From Hymenobacter norwichensis DSM 15439 (GTDB lineage: Bacteria; Bacteroidota; Bacteroidia; Cytophagales; Hymenobacteraceae), in NCBI RefSeq assembly GCF_000420705.1, contig NZ_ATVL01000006.1, forward strand, positions 248,001 through 312,000: a stretch of DNA of 64,000 bases. The letters run 5' to 3'. Below the pieces are notes generated by a model, which saw only the letters and a program-made list of their open reading frames with translations, was not told the origin of the DNA and did no database searches. Position 1 is the first letter of the stretch; the number at the start of each line of letters is the position of its first letter. The position numbers and the translations under genes are program-made. Below are positions 24,727-33,130 of the stretch, in pieces.

Positions 24727-25701
24727 TCACATAAACCATCCGCCCGCAGCCGCCACCGAAACGTATGTAAGAGTACCCGCTGCCAATGCTGCGGTGGTAC
24801 GCACCAGTATTTGCGTGTCCAGTACCTGCACATCCACTTCCGAGTAGCTCCCAAAAAACCGAGTAGCCACCACGGTGCCGAGCACGCCGCCGTTGTCGGT
24901 GGCACTCAGTATCAGCTGCTCGGGCCTAACTAATAGGCGCTTGTTTGCTTGGCGGCTGGCCTTAATGCCACTGAGCTTGGCAAACGCCTTGGCTGCTGGT
25001 CCGCTCAACAAGTTATAGTCGCCGAACAGGCCGGCGGCATACTCGTTTACGGGGTGATTGTAAATCTGAACTGGGGTGCCCTGCTGAATGAACTGGCCGT
25101 TCTCCAGTACCAGCAGTTCCTCGGCCCAGGAAAGCGTATCGGTAGGGTCGTGCGAAATCAGCAGACAGGTGATGCCCAACTTGTCGCCGATGTCTTGGAT
25201 AACAGCTTTCAAAACGGCCTTATGTACCCGGTCGAGGTTGGAGAATGGCTCGTCGAGCAGTAGCAACTTAGGTGCCGTGAGCAGCAGCCGGGCCAAGGCA
25301 ATACGCTGCCGTTCGCCGCCGGAAAGCTGGTTGGTTTGGCGCGTAGCCAAGTGGCTGATGCGGCATACCTCGAACAGGGTAGGCACGTCCAGCGTCCCAA
25401 ACCGGTTGGCGTAGCGTAGCACCTGTTCCACCCGCAAAAACTTCGGTAGCTCGAAGTGCTGCGACAAATACGCAATGCCCGGATGACCCGGCATGAGCTG
25501 TTCGGTGGGGCCTTTTACCCGGTCGCCTTCAAACCGGACCTCGCCGCCAGTAGGCTGAATCAGGCCCGCTATAATTTGAAGCAGGGTGCTCTTGCCCGCG
25601 CCAGTAGCACCTGCAATAGCCAGCCTCTGAAATTGCCGTTGCGTGAAGCTTACCTCCTGCAAGGCCGAAGCACCCTTTTCCTGCAACGAAACACAGGACA
25701 C
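24727..25701 (-). CDS. ABC transporter ATP-binding protein
   Basis: The product has one ABC domain with Walker A GATGAGKST, Q-loop YLSQHFELP, signature LSGGERQR, Walker B LLLLDEPFSNLD and H-loop ISHDPTD, followed by a C-terminal region (VRPEQLILSATDNGGVLGTVVATRFFGSYSEVDVQV) that looks like a TOBE domain, as in import ATPases of the sugar/iron/molybdate type. No permease or binding protein is adjacent, so the substrate is unknown. GTG 25701 is taken as start because a -7 box at 25756-25763 lies downstream of the TTG-like opening at 25791; other starts are possible. Confidence 0.8.
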   Translation of the reverse strand: MSCVSLQEKGASALQEVSFTQRQFQRLAIAGATGAGKSTLLQIIAGLIQPTGGEVRFEGDRVKGPTEQLMPGHPGIAYLSQHFELPKFLRVEQVLRYANRFGTLDVPTLFEVCRISHLATRQTNQLSGGERQRIALARLLLTAPKLLLLDEPFSNLDRVHKAVLKAVIQDIGDKLGITCLLISHDPTDTLSWAEELLVLENGQFIQQGTPVQIYNHPVNEYAAGLFGDYNLLSGPAAKAFAKLSGIKASRQANKRLLVRPEQLILSATDNGGVLGTVVATRFFGSYSEVDVQVLDTQILVRTTAALAAGTLTYVSVAAAGGWFM

Positions 25702-25755
25702 GCTCAGCCAGCTGTGAGAGCCAGCCGGAAAATCGGGAGTTGAATTCTGCACCCC

Positions 25756-25763
25756 CAAAGGTA
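25756..25763 (-). promoter_or_regulatory. Bacteroidota -7 promoter box for the ABC gene
   Basis: TACCTTTG on the minus strand; it implies transcription starting near 25749 and supports the shorter start at 25701. Confidence 0.55.
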
Positions 25764-25834
25764 GTAGTAAACAACCGCCCCCGCTCAGCAACTGAACGGG
25801 GGCGGTAGGGCAATTGCGTAAGGCAGAAAGCCAG

Positions 25835-26440
25835 CTAGTTTTTTTCGCCGACCGGAAACTTGTCGAGGATGTCCTTGGCAGCTTTAGCGAATTCGGTACC
25901 GATGTTGGCTGGGTTGCCTACCGGGTCGGCCACTGAGCCGCGCCACACCAAGTTGTGGGTGCGCGCATCTACAAAGTCCAGGATCATGGTGCCTTCCTGG
26001 TAGGTTTCGGTGCGGTAGCCGGTGTTGTAATACGGCGACGAATAGAAATAGCCGTAGTTGATGGGCAGAAACCGGCCCCGGTACGACATGGCGTAGGGGT
26101 ATGCAAAGCCAGTAGCCGGCGGGTTGGCTACCGTGCGCTCGGCCTCTTCAATGTAGAGATGATAAGTGAGGTAGAAATCGGGCTTGGTACGGCCCTGCGC
26201 CTGCCGGATACCGCGCTTGGACAGCTCCGAGCTGATGGCACTCTGAATGATTTCGTCGTTGAGGCTACTTTTGTAAATGGGATTCTTGGAGTCGGCTGAT
26301 TTTACGTCGGTTTTAGCCCAGTCGTAGGTGCGGTAATTGCTGAAGTCGACGCCCGGTTTTTGTTGAACAGTTACGGCCGGCGAGCAGGCACTCAGCAAGC
26401 CGATCAGCAGCAGAAGTGCTGCGTGCAAAGTGGTTTTCAT
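25835..26440 (-). CDS. DUF4136 lipoprotein
   Basis: The 201-residue product has a lipoprotein signal (MKTTLHAALLLLIGLLSAC). The mature part follows the DUF4136 plan: VDFSNYRTYDWAKT near the N-terminus, LSKRGIRQAQGRTKPDFYLTYH, a Tyr/Pro-rich middle and a C-terminal MILDFVDARTHNLVWRGSV. The biochemical role of this envelope family is unknown. ATG 26440 was chosen for the lipobox; an upstream in-frame start at 26476 exists. Confidence 0.85.
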   Translation of the reverse strand: MKTTLHAALLLLIGLLSACSPAVTVQQKPGVDFSNYRTYDWAKTDVKSADSKNPIYKSSLNDEIIQSAISSELSKRGIRQAQGRTKPDFYLTYHLYIEEAERTVANPPATGFAYPYAMSYRGRFLPINYGYFYSSPYYNTGYRTETYQEGTMILDFVDARTHNLVWRGSVADPVGNPANIGTEFAKAAKDILDKFPVGEKN

Positions 26441-26602
26441 AGCGGTGGTGAGGAGTTGGGGTGATGTACTCTTCACTATACCGCTGATTTAAAAGGTTAG
26501 TTACAGCCGAGGTAGTAGCAATAAGAGGTGAAAATCAACAAAATTTGTGCGTTGACTAGTAGCTGTATACAACCACTTTAGGCTTGCAACCCTCTTTGCA
26601 GT

Positions 26603-27310
26603 ATGCAACGCGTTTTACTACTCTTTCTGGCCGCCACGCTTACTTGCTGCGCCCCCGGCCGCTTCACTACCAGCACCCTCAACCAAACGGCCCTAGCCGC
26701 ACACCGGACCGTGGCCATTCTGCCTTTTGACGTAGAGCAGGACCGTATCCGGCTCAGCGACATCCGGTTTCCGGGGGCCGATACCACGCTCACCGCTCAG
26801 CAGCGTATTCAGCAGGAATGGACTGCCAAGCAGCAATGGGAAGGCCGGCACGTAGCCTATCGGTTGCAGGAACTGTTCTACGACCAGCTTCAGGCCCAAA
26901 AGCCCGCCCGCGGCTACACCGTGCAGTTTCAGGACGTACGCGAAACCAACCGCCTGTTGCAGCAAGCCGGTATCACCTACGAAAACCTGCCTGACAAAAG
27001 CCTGGAGGAAGTGCGGAAGGCGCTAGGAGTCGATGCCATTTTATCGGGCGAAACCCTGCTATTTCAGCCGTTGCCCAATGGGGTAGGGCTGGCAGCACGC
27101 ATCCTGCTCAACGAGCCGCTGTTGGGTAACCAGTCCGTTATTCCGGCCAGCGAAGCTACAACCAGCCTCACGCTCTATGACTGCCGCGAAAACCAACTGG
27201 CGTGGCGGCTGGACTTCCAGCGTACCGGCAACAATGCCCTCAAGCCCGAGCGCCTGGCCCAGAACCTGGTGCGGGCCGCCATGCCCAGCTTTCCATACAG
27301 CCGCCGGTAG
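26603..27310 (+). CDS. Lipoprotein of unknown function
   Basis: The 235-residue protein starts with MQRVLLLFLAATLTCCAPG, a lipoprotein signal. The mature part has HRTVAILPFDVEQDRI, LQELFYDQLQ and LGVDAILSGETLLFQPL, resembling proteins that gather envelope-assembly or stress functions around a 'vavilpf' strand (GNA1162/TolB-N-like layouts). No firm family assignment is possible. It is convergent with the TonB-plug gene, only 4 bp apart at the 3' ends. Confidence 0.7.
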   Translation: MQRVLLLFLAATLTCCAPGRFTTSTLNQTALAAHRTVAILPFDVEQDRIRLSDIRFPGADTTLTAQQRIQQEWTAKQQWEGRHVAYRLQELFYDQLQAQKPARGYTVQFQDVRETNRLLQQAGITYENLPDKSLEEVRKALGVDAILSGETLLFQPLPNGVGLAARILLNEPLLGNQSVIPASEATTSLTLYDCRENQLAWRLDFQRTGNNALKPERLAQNLVRAAMPSFPYSRR

Positions 27311-27314
27311 CCAC

Positions 27315-29762
27315 CTAGCGGCTCTGGAACTGCGCCGTACCGTGGCCCGGTGAGCCCGCCGCCGATATGCCTTCAAGGGTGAGGCGGTAGGTGCCCGCTT
27401 CGTCGGAAGTGTAGAACGAAACGGTGGTTTGGCCGCTGGCGTCGGTACGCACGTTGGGGTTCCAGTACAGCGTGGCGCTGCGGAAATCAGGTACGTTGGC
27501 GTTGCGGTTGGTAGCGTAAGTGGGAGCGTAGAACTCGCGCACTTGGTAGTAACGCGGCATCAGGTAGGTTTGCATGTTAGGCGAAGGTGGGTCGTTGGAG
27601 AAGTCATAGTCGGGGTTGCCTCGCTTGGTGAAGATGGCAATAACGCCCCCGCCCCCTCGGGAGCCATAAATAGCCGCCGATGGGCCCTTCAACACCTCCA
27701 CACTTTCCACGTCCGTTACCGGAATGCTGTTGAGAATGTCGAAATCCATTGTAATGCCGTCCACCACAATAAGTGGAGTGCCCTGGCCCCGAATTTGAGC
27801 CTGCATATTAAACCCGGAGCCGGTAATGGTGAGGCCGGCCACTCGACCCTGCAACAGCTGCAACACATTGACGTAGCTGCTGGCCGCCGGAATGTCTTTG
27901 GTTTTGATTACCACATCGGCCTGCCCATAAATCCGGCGTAAGTCAGGCTGCGGGGCACGGCCCTTCACGGTTACATTGCCCAGCATGATGGTTTTGGCAT
28001 TGGGGCTGTATTGGCGTTCTACCACCTGCTGGCGCCGGCTACTGGCCAAGTAAGGCGCTTTTTCGGGGGTGGTTTCGGGCAGCGGCCGAACCGGCGTTTT
28101 GTCGATTTCCACTAGGCGCCGGTCGAGCTTGATGGTGGGGTTGCGCAGCCCTTTCCGGCCTCGCACCTGCACCAGCATCCGGGTACTGTCGCGCCCCGAG
28201 AAGCCAGCAAACAAAAAGCGTCCCGCCGAATCGGTGGTAGCTTCGGTGATATCCGAGCCCGAGCCAAACCGGAACAACGACACCGTAGCTCCGGCAGCGG
28301 GCACCTGCTTGTTGTTGAATACCTGTCCGCTCAAGCTCAATAGCTGCTCTAATGGATAGGGATAGTCCCCGAACTTATTGGCCAACAAAGGCTTCCAGGC
28401 AAACCGCCGCCAGCCTTGGGTAAGCAGCAGATTGTCAAGGGCCTGCCGGGTTTGGGCCGACTGGTTGCGGAAATAGAAACCGGGCTGCTCCACGCGCCCA
28501 TGTAAGTCGGAAGTCAGCAGCAGGTAGGTGCGGATATCCGTAGCACCGGAGTCGAGGGGTACCAGCGCGGTACTGTTTACGGCCAGCGCAAACTGCCCGG
28601 CCGCAGGCTGCCCGGCCTCGTCGGTGACACCCACGCGAAGCGTTACCTTTTCCCGAAGGCCGTAGCTAGGCTTGTCGGGTTGCAGGCTGACCCGTAGGCC
28701 GGGGTTGTTGTCGGTGAAAACAAGCCGCTCGCAGCGTGCTACCTGTTGGCCATCAAAGAGTGTAAAATGCACCACTCCGCCTGGAAACCGTTCCTGAGGG
28801 ATACTAGTGGAAAAGGTGCCGCCCGACTTGATTTCGCCTTGCCCGGCGTACACCACCTGGCCCCGCACATGGCCCACTACCGTAATGCGCTCGGCCGGCG
28901 CGTTGGGGGGCAGCTTGCACTGAATGGCTATCCGATAAACCGGCCCCAACGGCAGCACCCGCATGGTAATACCTGTGGGTTGCACTGCTGGCAACTCGTG
29001 CCGGATGCGTTGGCCGTCGGGTTGGCGCACAATGGCGGTATAGCGCCTGCCGAGCTCGGGCTGTAGCTGAAAACGCCCCATTCCCAAGTGCTGGCTGCTG
29101 AATTCGGCTACTTGCTTGCCTGTATCGTCTTGCACAGTGCCTTGAATGTTCACACCTGCGCCATAGGTGTCGGTGGCTTTGAAACCAACGGTGCTGCCCA
29201 AGCCGGCTACAAATTGCCCCCCTTCTGGGAAGAACTGTACATCCAGCCACTTGGATTCGGGCTGTGTTGTGGTGGGAGTGGCTCGGCGGCGGGGCTTGGC
29301 TGGCAATGCATCCGTGTTGGCCCATACTTTCAGCGAGCGGCTGAAAAAATAGTTGGGGCCGGCGTTGCGCATCCAGCTGGTATAGGCACGTACTGTATAC
29401 GTTCCCTGCGTGAGACTATCGGCCAGTTGAAAGTCGCCGGGAGCGGTGCCGTTTTTCAGCTCTAGCATCCGCTGCTGCACTACTTTCTGGTTGGGCGCAA
29501 TTAGGTCGATGTACAGCACACGGCTGAGGGTATCGGGGCGGTGGGCATTAGCTTCCACCACATAGGCCTTGAACCACATGATTTCACCTACCGCATAAGT
29601 GTCCTTATCGAACTGGACGTAAGCTTTTTCGGGATAGGTGCTGGCGTAGAATCGAGTCAGCTGCCTCGTTATCTGCTGGATAAATGCGTCGGGTTGCCCT
29701 TGGAAAGCCGCCAATAGCAAACCAAAGCCTAAAAGCACGCATACAATAAGATGACGTCGCAT
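27315..29762 (-). CDS. Envelope protein with MG2-like N-terminus and TonB-receptor plug domain
   Basis: The product (815 residues) has a signal peptide (MRRHLIVCVLLGFGLLLAAFQ). The first third contains PEKAYVQFDKDTYAVGEIMWFKAYV and GTYTVRAYTSWMRN, typical of the alpha-2-macroglobulin MG2-like domain found in many Bacteroidota proteins. Carboxypeptidase-regulatory-like beta repeats follow. A TonB plug domain lies at about 600-720 (NVLQLLQGRVAGLTI, IRGQGTPLIVVDGI, VESVEVLKGPSAAIYGSRG). There is no following 22-strand barrel, so it is not a complete receptor. It may dock onto an outer-membrane partner. ATG 29762 was chosen for the signal peptide. Confidence 0.82.
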   Translation of the reverse strand: MRRHLIVCVLLGFGLLLAAFQGQPDAFIQQITRQLTRFYASTYPEKAYVQFDKDTYAVGEIMWFKAYVVEANAHRPDTLSRVLYIDLIAPNQKVVQQRMLELKNGTAPGDFQLADSLTQGTYTVRAYTSWMRNAGPNYFFSRSLKVWANTDALPAKPRRRATPTTTQPESKWLDVQFFPEGGQFVAGLGSTVGFKATDTYGAGVNIQGTVQDDTGKQVAEFSSQHLGMGRFQLQPELGRRYTAIVRQPDGQRIRHELPAVQPTGITMRVLPLGPVYRIAIQCKLPPNAPAERITVVGHVRGQVVYAGQGEIKSGGTFSTSIPQERFPGGVVHFTLFDGQQVARCERLVFTDNNPGLRVSLQPDKPSYGLREKVTLRVGVTDEAGQPAAGQFALAVNSTALVPLDSGATDIRTYLLLTSDLHGRVEQPGFYFRNQSAQTRQALDNLLLTQGWRRFAWKPLLANKFGDYPYPLEQLLSLSGQVFNNKQVPAAGATVSLFRFGSGSDITEATTDSAGRFLFAGFSGRDSTRMLVQVRGRKGLRNPTIKLDRRLVEIDKTPVRPLPETTPEKAPYLASSRRQQVVERQYSPNAKTIMLGNVTVKGRAPQPDLRRIYGQADVVIKTKDIPAASSYVNVLQLLQGRVAGLTITGSGFNMQAQIRGQGTPLIVVDGITMDFDILNSIPVTDVESVEVLKGPSAAIYGSRGGGGVIAIFTKRGNPDYDFSNDPPSPNMQTYLMPRYYQVREFYAPTYATNRNANVPDFRSATLYWNPNVRTDASGQTTVSFYTSDEAGTYRLTLEGISAAGSPGHGTAQFQSR

Positions 29763-30053
29763 AAGGGAGAATAGGGAGGGAAATAAAAGGCGCAGTGCCC
29801 TAGTGTAAGACGCACGCCGGCACCGAAATAGCAAGGGTGCCTAGTAGCTACTGGTTCTACGGCTGTAGCGCCGGTTAAGACGCCCTTATTTCACTTGTTG
29901 CCCCAATCCTATGCCTGCTGCTCTGGCGGGCTGGAAACTGCACCTCAGAGTAAGCTGCGCCGTAACCTTGGCCCCAGCATTGGGGTATTTACAGCTCCCA
30001 ATAACTCACGACCAGCAAATAGGCTGGCCGTTTCTAAGCAGACAAACAAACCG

Positions 30054-31052
30054 ATGGAATACAGAAAGTTAGGAAATTCAGAAGTTGAAGTTTCGCGTAT
30101 CACGTTTGGTAGCTGGGCCGCCGGCGGCTGGATGTGGGGCGGTACCGAACAGAATGATGCAGTGGGCGCTATCCGGGCCTCTTACGACCTAGGCGTAACC
30201 AGCATCGACACGGCGCCCATCTACGGCATGGGCCTGAGCGAAGAAATTGTAGGCGAGGCCATTAAGACCTTGCCCCGCGACAAAGTGCAGATTCTAACCA
30301 AGTTTGGCATGCGCTGGGACTTGGCTAAGGGCGACTTTGCCATGAAAACCAAAAACAACGACGGTCAGGACATCGACGTGTACAAGTATGCCGGCCGCGA
30401 CAGTATCATCAAAGAGTGCGAAGACAGCCTGCGCCGCCTCGGCACCGACTACATCGACCTGTATCAGCAGCACTGGCCCGACGTGACAACGCCCATTGAC
30501 GAAACGATGGAGGCTGTGAGCCGCCTGATTGAGCAAGGTAAAGTGCGCGCCGCCGGAGTCAGCAACTACTCGGTGGCCCAAATGGAGGAGGCAGAGAAGA
30601 CGCTACACATCGTATCCAACCAGGTGCCATACAGTATGTTGCGCCGCGACATTGAGCAGGATGTGCTGCCATATTGCCTCAAGCACGACAAATCCATTCT
30701 GGCCTACAGCCCTATGCAGCTGGGGCTACTGACCGGCAAAATCAAGCCCGGCCAGCACTTCGACGACAGTGACCTGCGCGCTACCAACCGCCTCTTCACA
30801 CCCGAGAGCGTAACCCGCGTCAACGAGTTTCTGGAGAAAATCCGGCCGCTGGCGCAAAGCAAGAATGCTACGTTAGGCCAGTTGGTACTCCGCTGGACCT
30901 TGGCGCAGCCCGGTATTTCGGTGGTGCTGGTAGGAGCCCGCAACGCCGAACAGGCCATCCAAAACGCCCGCGCCGTTGACTTCGAGCTGGTAGCTCACGA
31001 GGTGGACTTCATTACTGAGCGGCTAGAACAGATGCAGACACAAACGGCGTAA
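30054..31052 (+). CDS. Aldo/keto reductase
   Basis: The 332-residue protein is an AKR (TIM barrel, NADPH-dependent) with the catalytic tetrad in place: D52 and Y57 (SIDTAPIYGMG), K83 (QILTKFG) and His in DLYQQHWPD. Substrate unknown; it resembles general-stress AKRs such as those acting on aldehydes. ATG 30054 (MEYRKLGNSEVEVSRI) is the natural start; the frame is open further upstream to 29895 without matching the family. A strong terminator follows. Confidence 0.9.
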   Translation: MEYRKLGNSEVEVSRITFGSWAAGGWMWGGTEQNDAVGAIRASYDLGVTSIDTAPIYGMGLSEEIVGEAIKTLPRDKVQILTKFGMRWDLAKGDFAMKTKNNDGQDIDVYKYAGRDSIIKECEDSLRRLGTDYIDLYQQHWPDVTTPIDETMEAVSRLIEQGKVRAAGVSNYSVAQMEEAEKTLHIVSNQVPYSMLRRDIEQDVLPYCLKHDKSILAYSPMQLGLLTGKIKPGQHFDDSDLRATNRLFTPESVTRVNEFLEKIRPLAQSKNATLGQLVLRWTLAQPGISVVLVGARNAEQAIQNARAVDFELVAHEVDFITERLEQMQTQTA

Positions 31053-31080
31053 TGCCCCCAGCTAGCTGCAACTGAAAAAC

Positions 31081-31114
31081 AAAAACGGCTGCCCCGCAAG
31101 GGGCAGCCGTTTTT
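31081..31114. terminator. Bidirectional terminator with perfect 15-bp stem
   Basis: AAAAACGGCTGCCCC and GGGGCAGCCGTTTTT, loop GCAA, between the convergent aldo/keto reductase and DsbA-family genes. Confidence 0.9.
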
Positions 31115-31133
31115 ATGGGCAAGCTAAGGCGGC

Positions 31134-31841
31134 CTAGCAGTTGCCGTTGATGTCGCAAGAGGCACCCTCAGAGCCGGCTAGTTGCACGGGTTGGGGCCGG
31201 GCCTCTTCCCACACTTTCTCCAGTACTTCCTGAAACAGCTCCGTCGGCTGCGCGCCAGACACGGCGTACTTGTCGTCGAACACGAAGTAAGGCACGCCAC
31301 GCACCCCAATCTGGCGCGCCTGATACTCGTCGTGCCGTACTTGCTGCTCGAAGGCGTCGGAAGCCAGCAGTTGCTCTACTTCAGCGGCTGGCAAGCCCAG
31401 CTCACTGCCGATGCGGGCTAGCGTGGGTACGTCGTTGATGTCGAGGCCTTGTTCCAGATAGGCTTTGAATAGCCGTTCTTTAGCCGCATCCTGGTGGCCG
31501 TGCTGCTCGGCCAGGTGCACCAGGCGGTGCGCCCGCAACGAGTTGGCCGGTACAGCCCGGTCGAAGTCGAAGGTTAAGCCCTCTTCTTTGGCTGATTGGG
31601 CCATGTTGGCGCTCATCTGGCGGGCCCATTCTTCGGGCTTGCCGTACTTAGAGGCCAGCATGGCGTATTGGCTAACGCCGGGGGTAGGGTTGGCATTAGG
31701 GTCTAGCTCGAAGCTGCGCCATTTCACTTCCACCTCGTTAGCGTGCGGAAACTTAGCCAAGGCCTTTTCCAGCCGCCGCTTGCCGAGGTAGCAGAAGGGG
31801 CACAGAATATCAGACCAGATTTCGACTTGTATCTTTTTCAT
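31134..31841 (-). CDS. DsbA-family (FrnE-like) thiol oxidoreductase
   Basis: The 235-residue cytoplasmic-type protein has a thioredoxin-like fold with the CPFC redox motif (WSDILCPFCYLGKRRLEKAL), a helical insertion with FDFDRAVPANSLRAHRLVHLA, and the cis-Pro strand GVRGVPYFVFDDKYAVSGAQP. These are the features of the FrnE/2-hydroxychromene-2-carboxylate isomerase-like DsbA group. It ends with two further Cys residues (ASCDINGNC). No signal peptide is seen. ATG 31841 is preferred to 31883. Confidence 0.9.
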   Translation of the reverse strand: MKKIQVEIWSDILCPFCYLGKRRLEKALAKFPHANEVEVKWRSFELDPNANPTPGVSQYAMLASKYGKPEEWARQMSANMAQSAKEEGLTFDFDRAVPANSLRAHRLVHLAEQHGHQDAAKERLFKAYLEQGLDINDVPTLARIGSELGLPAAEVEQLLASDAFEQQVRHDEYQARQIGVRGVPYFVFDDKYAVSGAQPTELFQEVLEKVWEEARPQPVQLAGSEGASCDINGNC

Positions 31842-31906
31842 GAGCGAGGATTTCGGAATATGGCGTTTATAAGCAAGAATCAACGCGAAAGGTTTCGCCG
31901 GAAAAT

Positions 31907-31940
31907 AAAACGCCCTCAGCGGACAGGCTGAGAGCGTTTT
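31907..31940 (-). terminator. Intrinsic terminator of the desaturase gene
   Basis: AAAACGC(C)CTCAGC (31907-31920) pairs with GCTGAG(A)GCGTTTT (31927-31940) around a small loop, just past the desaturase stop. Confidence 0.75.
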
Positions 31941-31961
31941 GCTTAATGGTAAGCTAGAGCA

Positions 31962-32975
31962 TTAAGCTGAAGCGCCTTCCACCAGCTGTTTATCGGGAAT
32001 GGAGCGGTCCTGAAGTGTGGCATGGCCACGACTGCGGCGCGTAATACGTGAGAAAAGGCTGATTTCTTGGTCGAAGAGGAACGTGAAGAACAGCTTGGTA
32101 TATGAGCGGTGGTGCAGCAGCGGCTCATAGAATTCGGGTGCCACGGCCTTGAGGCGGGGGAGCTTGTTCCACGGAATCGAGGGCATGTCGTGGTGCTCGT
32201 TGTGGTAGCCTACGTTCAGGTTAATGCCGTTCAGCGGGCCGTAGTAGCTGTACGTTTCCTGCCGGTCGTCGAGGGTAAGATAGTGCTCCTGAATCCAGCG
32301 CGCACCCAGCGGATGCAAGCCCACCGAAAACCAGAAGCTCAGAAACAGGTAGCCCAGCGCCGGCCAACCGAAGAAATACACAATAGCCGCATCGAAAGCC
32401 AACTGCGCCACAATGTTGGCCACCACGTATCGGTCGAAAACGGCCACCTCGCGGCACCGAATGGTGCGGACAACCTGGAACAGCGGGAAAAAGAACAGCC
32501 ACACTGCTTTCCCAAGCGAGTAATTTTTAATCAGCTTGGCCTCGTACCAATCAGGCAAATCGGCATCCAGCTCGTGCACACCCTGAAATACGTGGTGCTT
32601 GATGTGGAAATTCTTGAAGGAAACAGCCGTGGGTACTACCGACGCGAAGTTGGCCACAATACCTACCGCCACGTTCTGCCATACCTTTCGGAAAACCAGG
32701 TTGTGCGCCGCCTCATGGATGACGACAAACAGCGTGTGCGAGAAAAACGCCCCTACAAAGTAGGCCGCCAGTGCTATAATGTACCACGGCTCATGGCGTA
32801 GAAACACTGCCAGTAACACTTGCGCTGCCACACACGCTACCCCAATCAGAGCCGTGGCGGGAGTGCGCGTCATCAGCTCTTTCACCTCTGGGTGGGCTTT
32901 CACAATCTGGCGGGTGCGTACCCGGTGCGGCTCCGGGGTTTCTACCAGAACGAACGTATTAGCTGTTGAAGCCAT
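31962..32975 (-). CDS. Membrane desaturase resembling dihydroceramide delta4-desaturase (DES1)
   Basis: The 337-residue protein is a membrane diiron desaturase with the three His boxes: HEAAHN (87-92), HIKHH (124-128) and HNEHH (258-262). The resemblance to the DES1 sphingolipid delta4-desaturase group goes further: an N-terminal PHRVRTRQIVKAHPEVKELM like the Lipid_DES domain, GLHPLGARWIQEHY and NVGYHNEHHDMPSIPW, all landmarks of that group as I know it. Bacteroidota make sphingolipids, so dihydroceramide or a related long-chain base is a plausible substrate; a fatty-acyl substrate is the alternative. A TAGCTTTG promoter box lies just upstream. Confidence 0.82.
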   Translation of the reverse strand: MASTANTFVLVETPEPHRVRTRQIVKAHPEVKELMTRTPATALIGVACVAAQVLLAVFLRHEPWYIIALAAYFVGAFFSHTLFVVIHEAAHNLVFRKVWQNVAVGIVANFASVVPTAVSFKNFHIKHHVFQGVHELDADLPDWYEAKLIKNYSLGKAVWLFFFPLFQVVRTIRCREVAVFDRYVVANIVAQLAFDAAIVYFFGWPALGYLFLSFWFSVGLHPLGARWIQEHYLTLDDRQETYSYYGPLNGINLNVGYHNEHHDMPSIPWNKLPRLKAVAPEFYEPLLHHRSYTKLFFTFLFDQEISLFSRITRRSRGHATLQDRSIPDKQLVEGASA

Positions 32976-33009
32976 CAGGAAGCGTAATAGCAAGAAGTAA
33001 ATAGAATCC

Positions 33010-33017
33010 CAAAGCTA
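33010..33017 (-). promoter_or_regulatory. Bacteroidota -7 promoter box for the desaturase gene
   Basis: TAGCTTTG on the minus strand matches TAnnTTTG; leader of about 28 nt to the ATG at 32975. Confidence 0.55.
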
Positions 33018-33130
33018 CACTTAGCAGCCAGAAATCTGGGCTTCTGGCCGGCAGCAATTTGGTACTGTGAAAGCCAAGCCGCTGCCGAAAGGTTTCCGGT
33101 TGGCCCTCTACTTCAGGTCTACGCTGAAAT

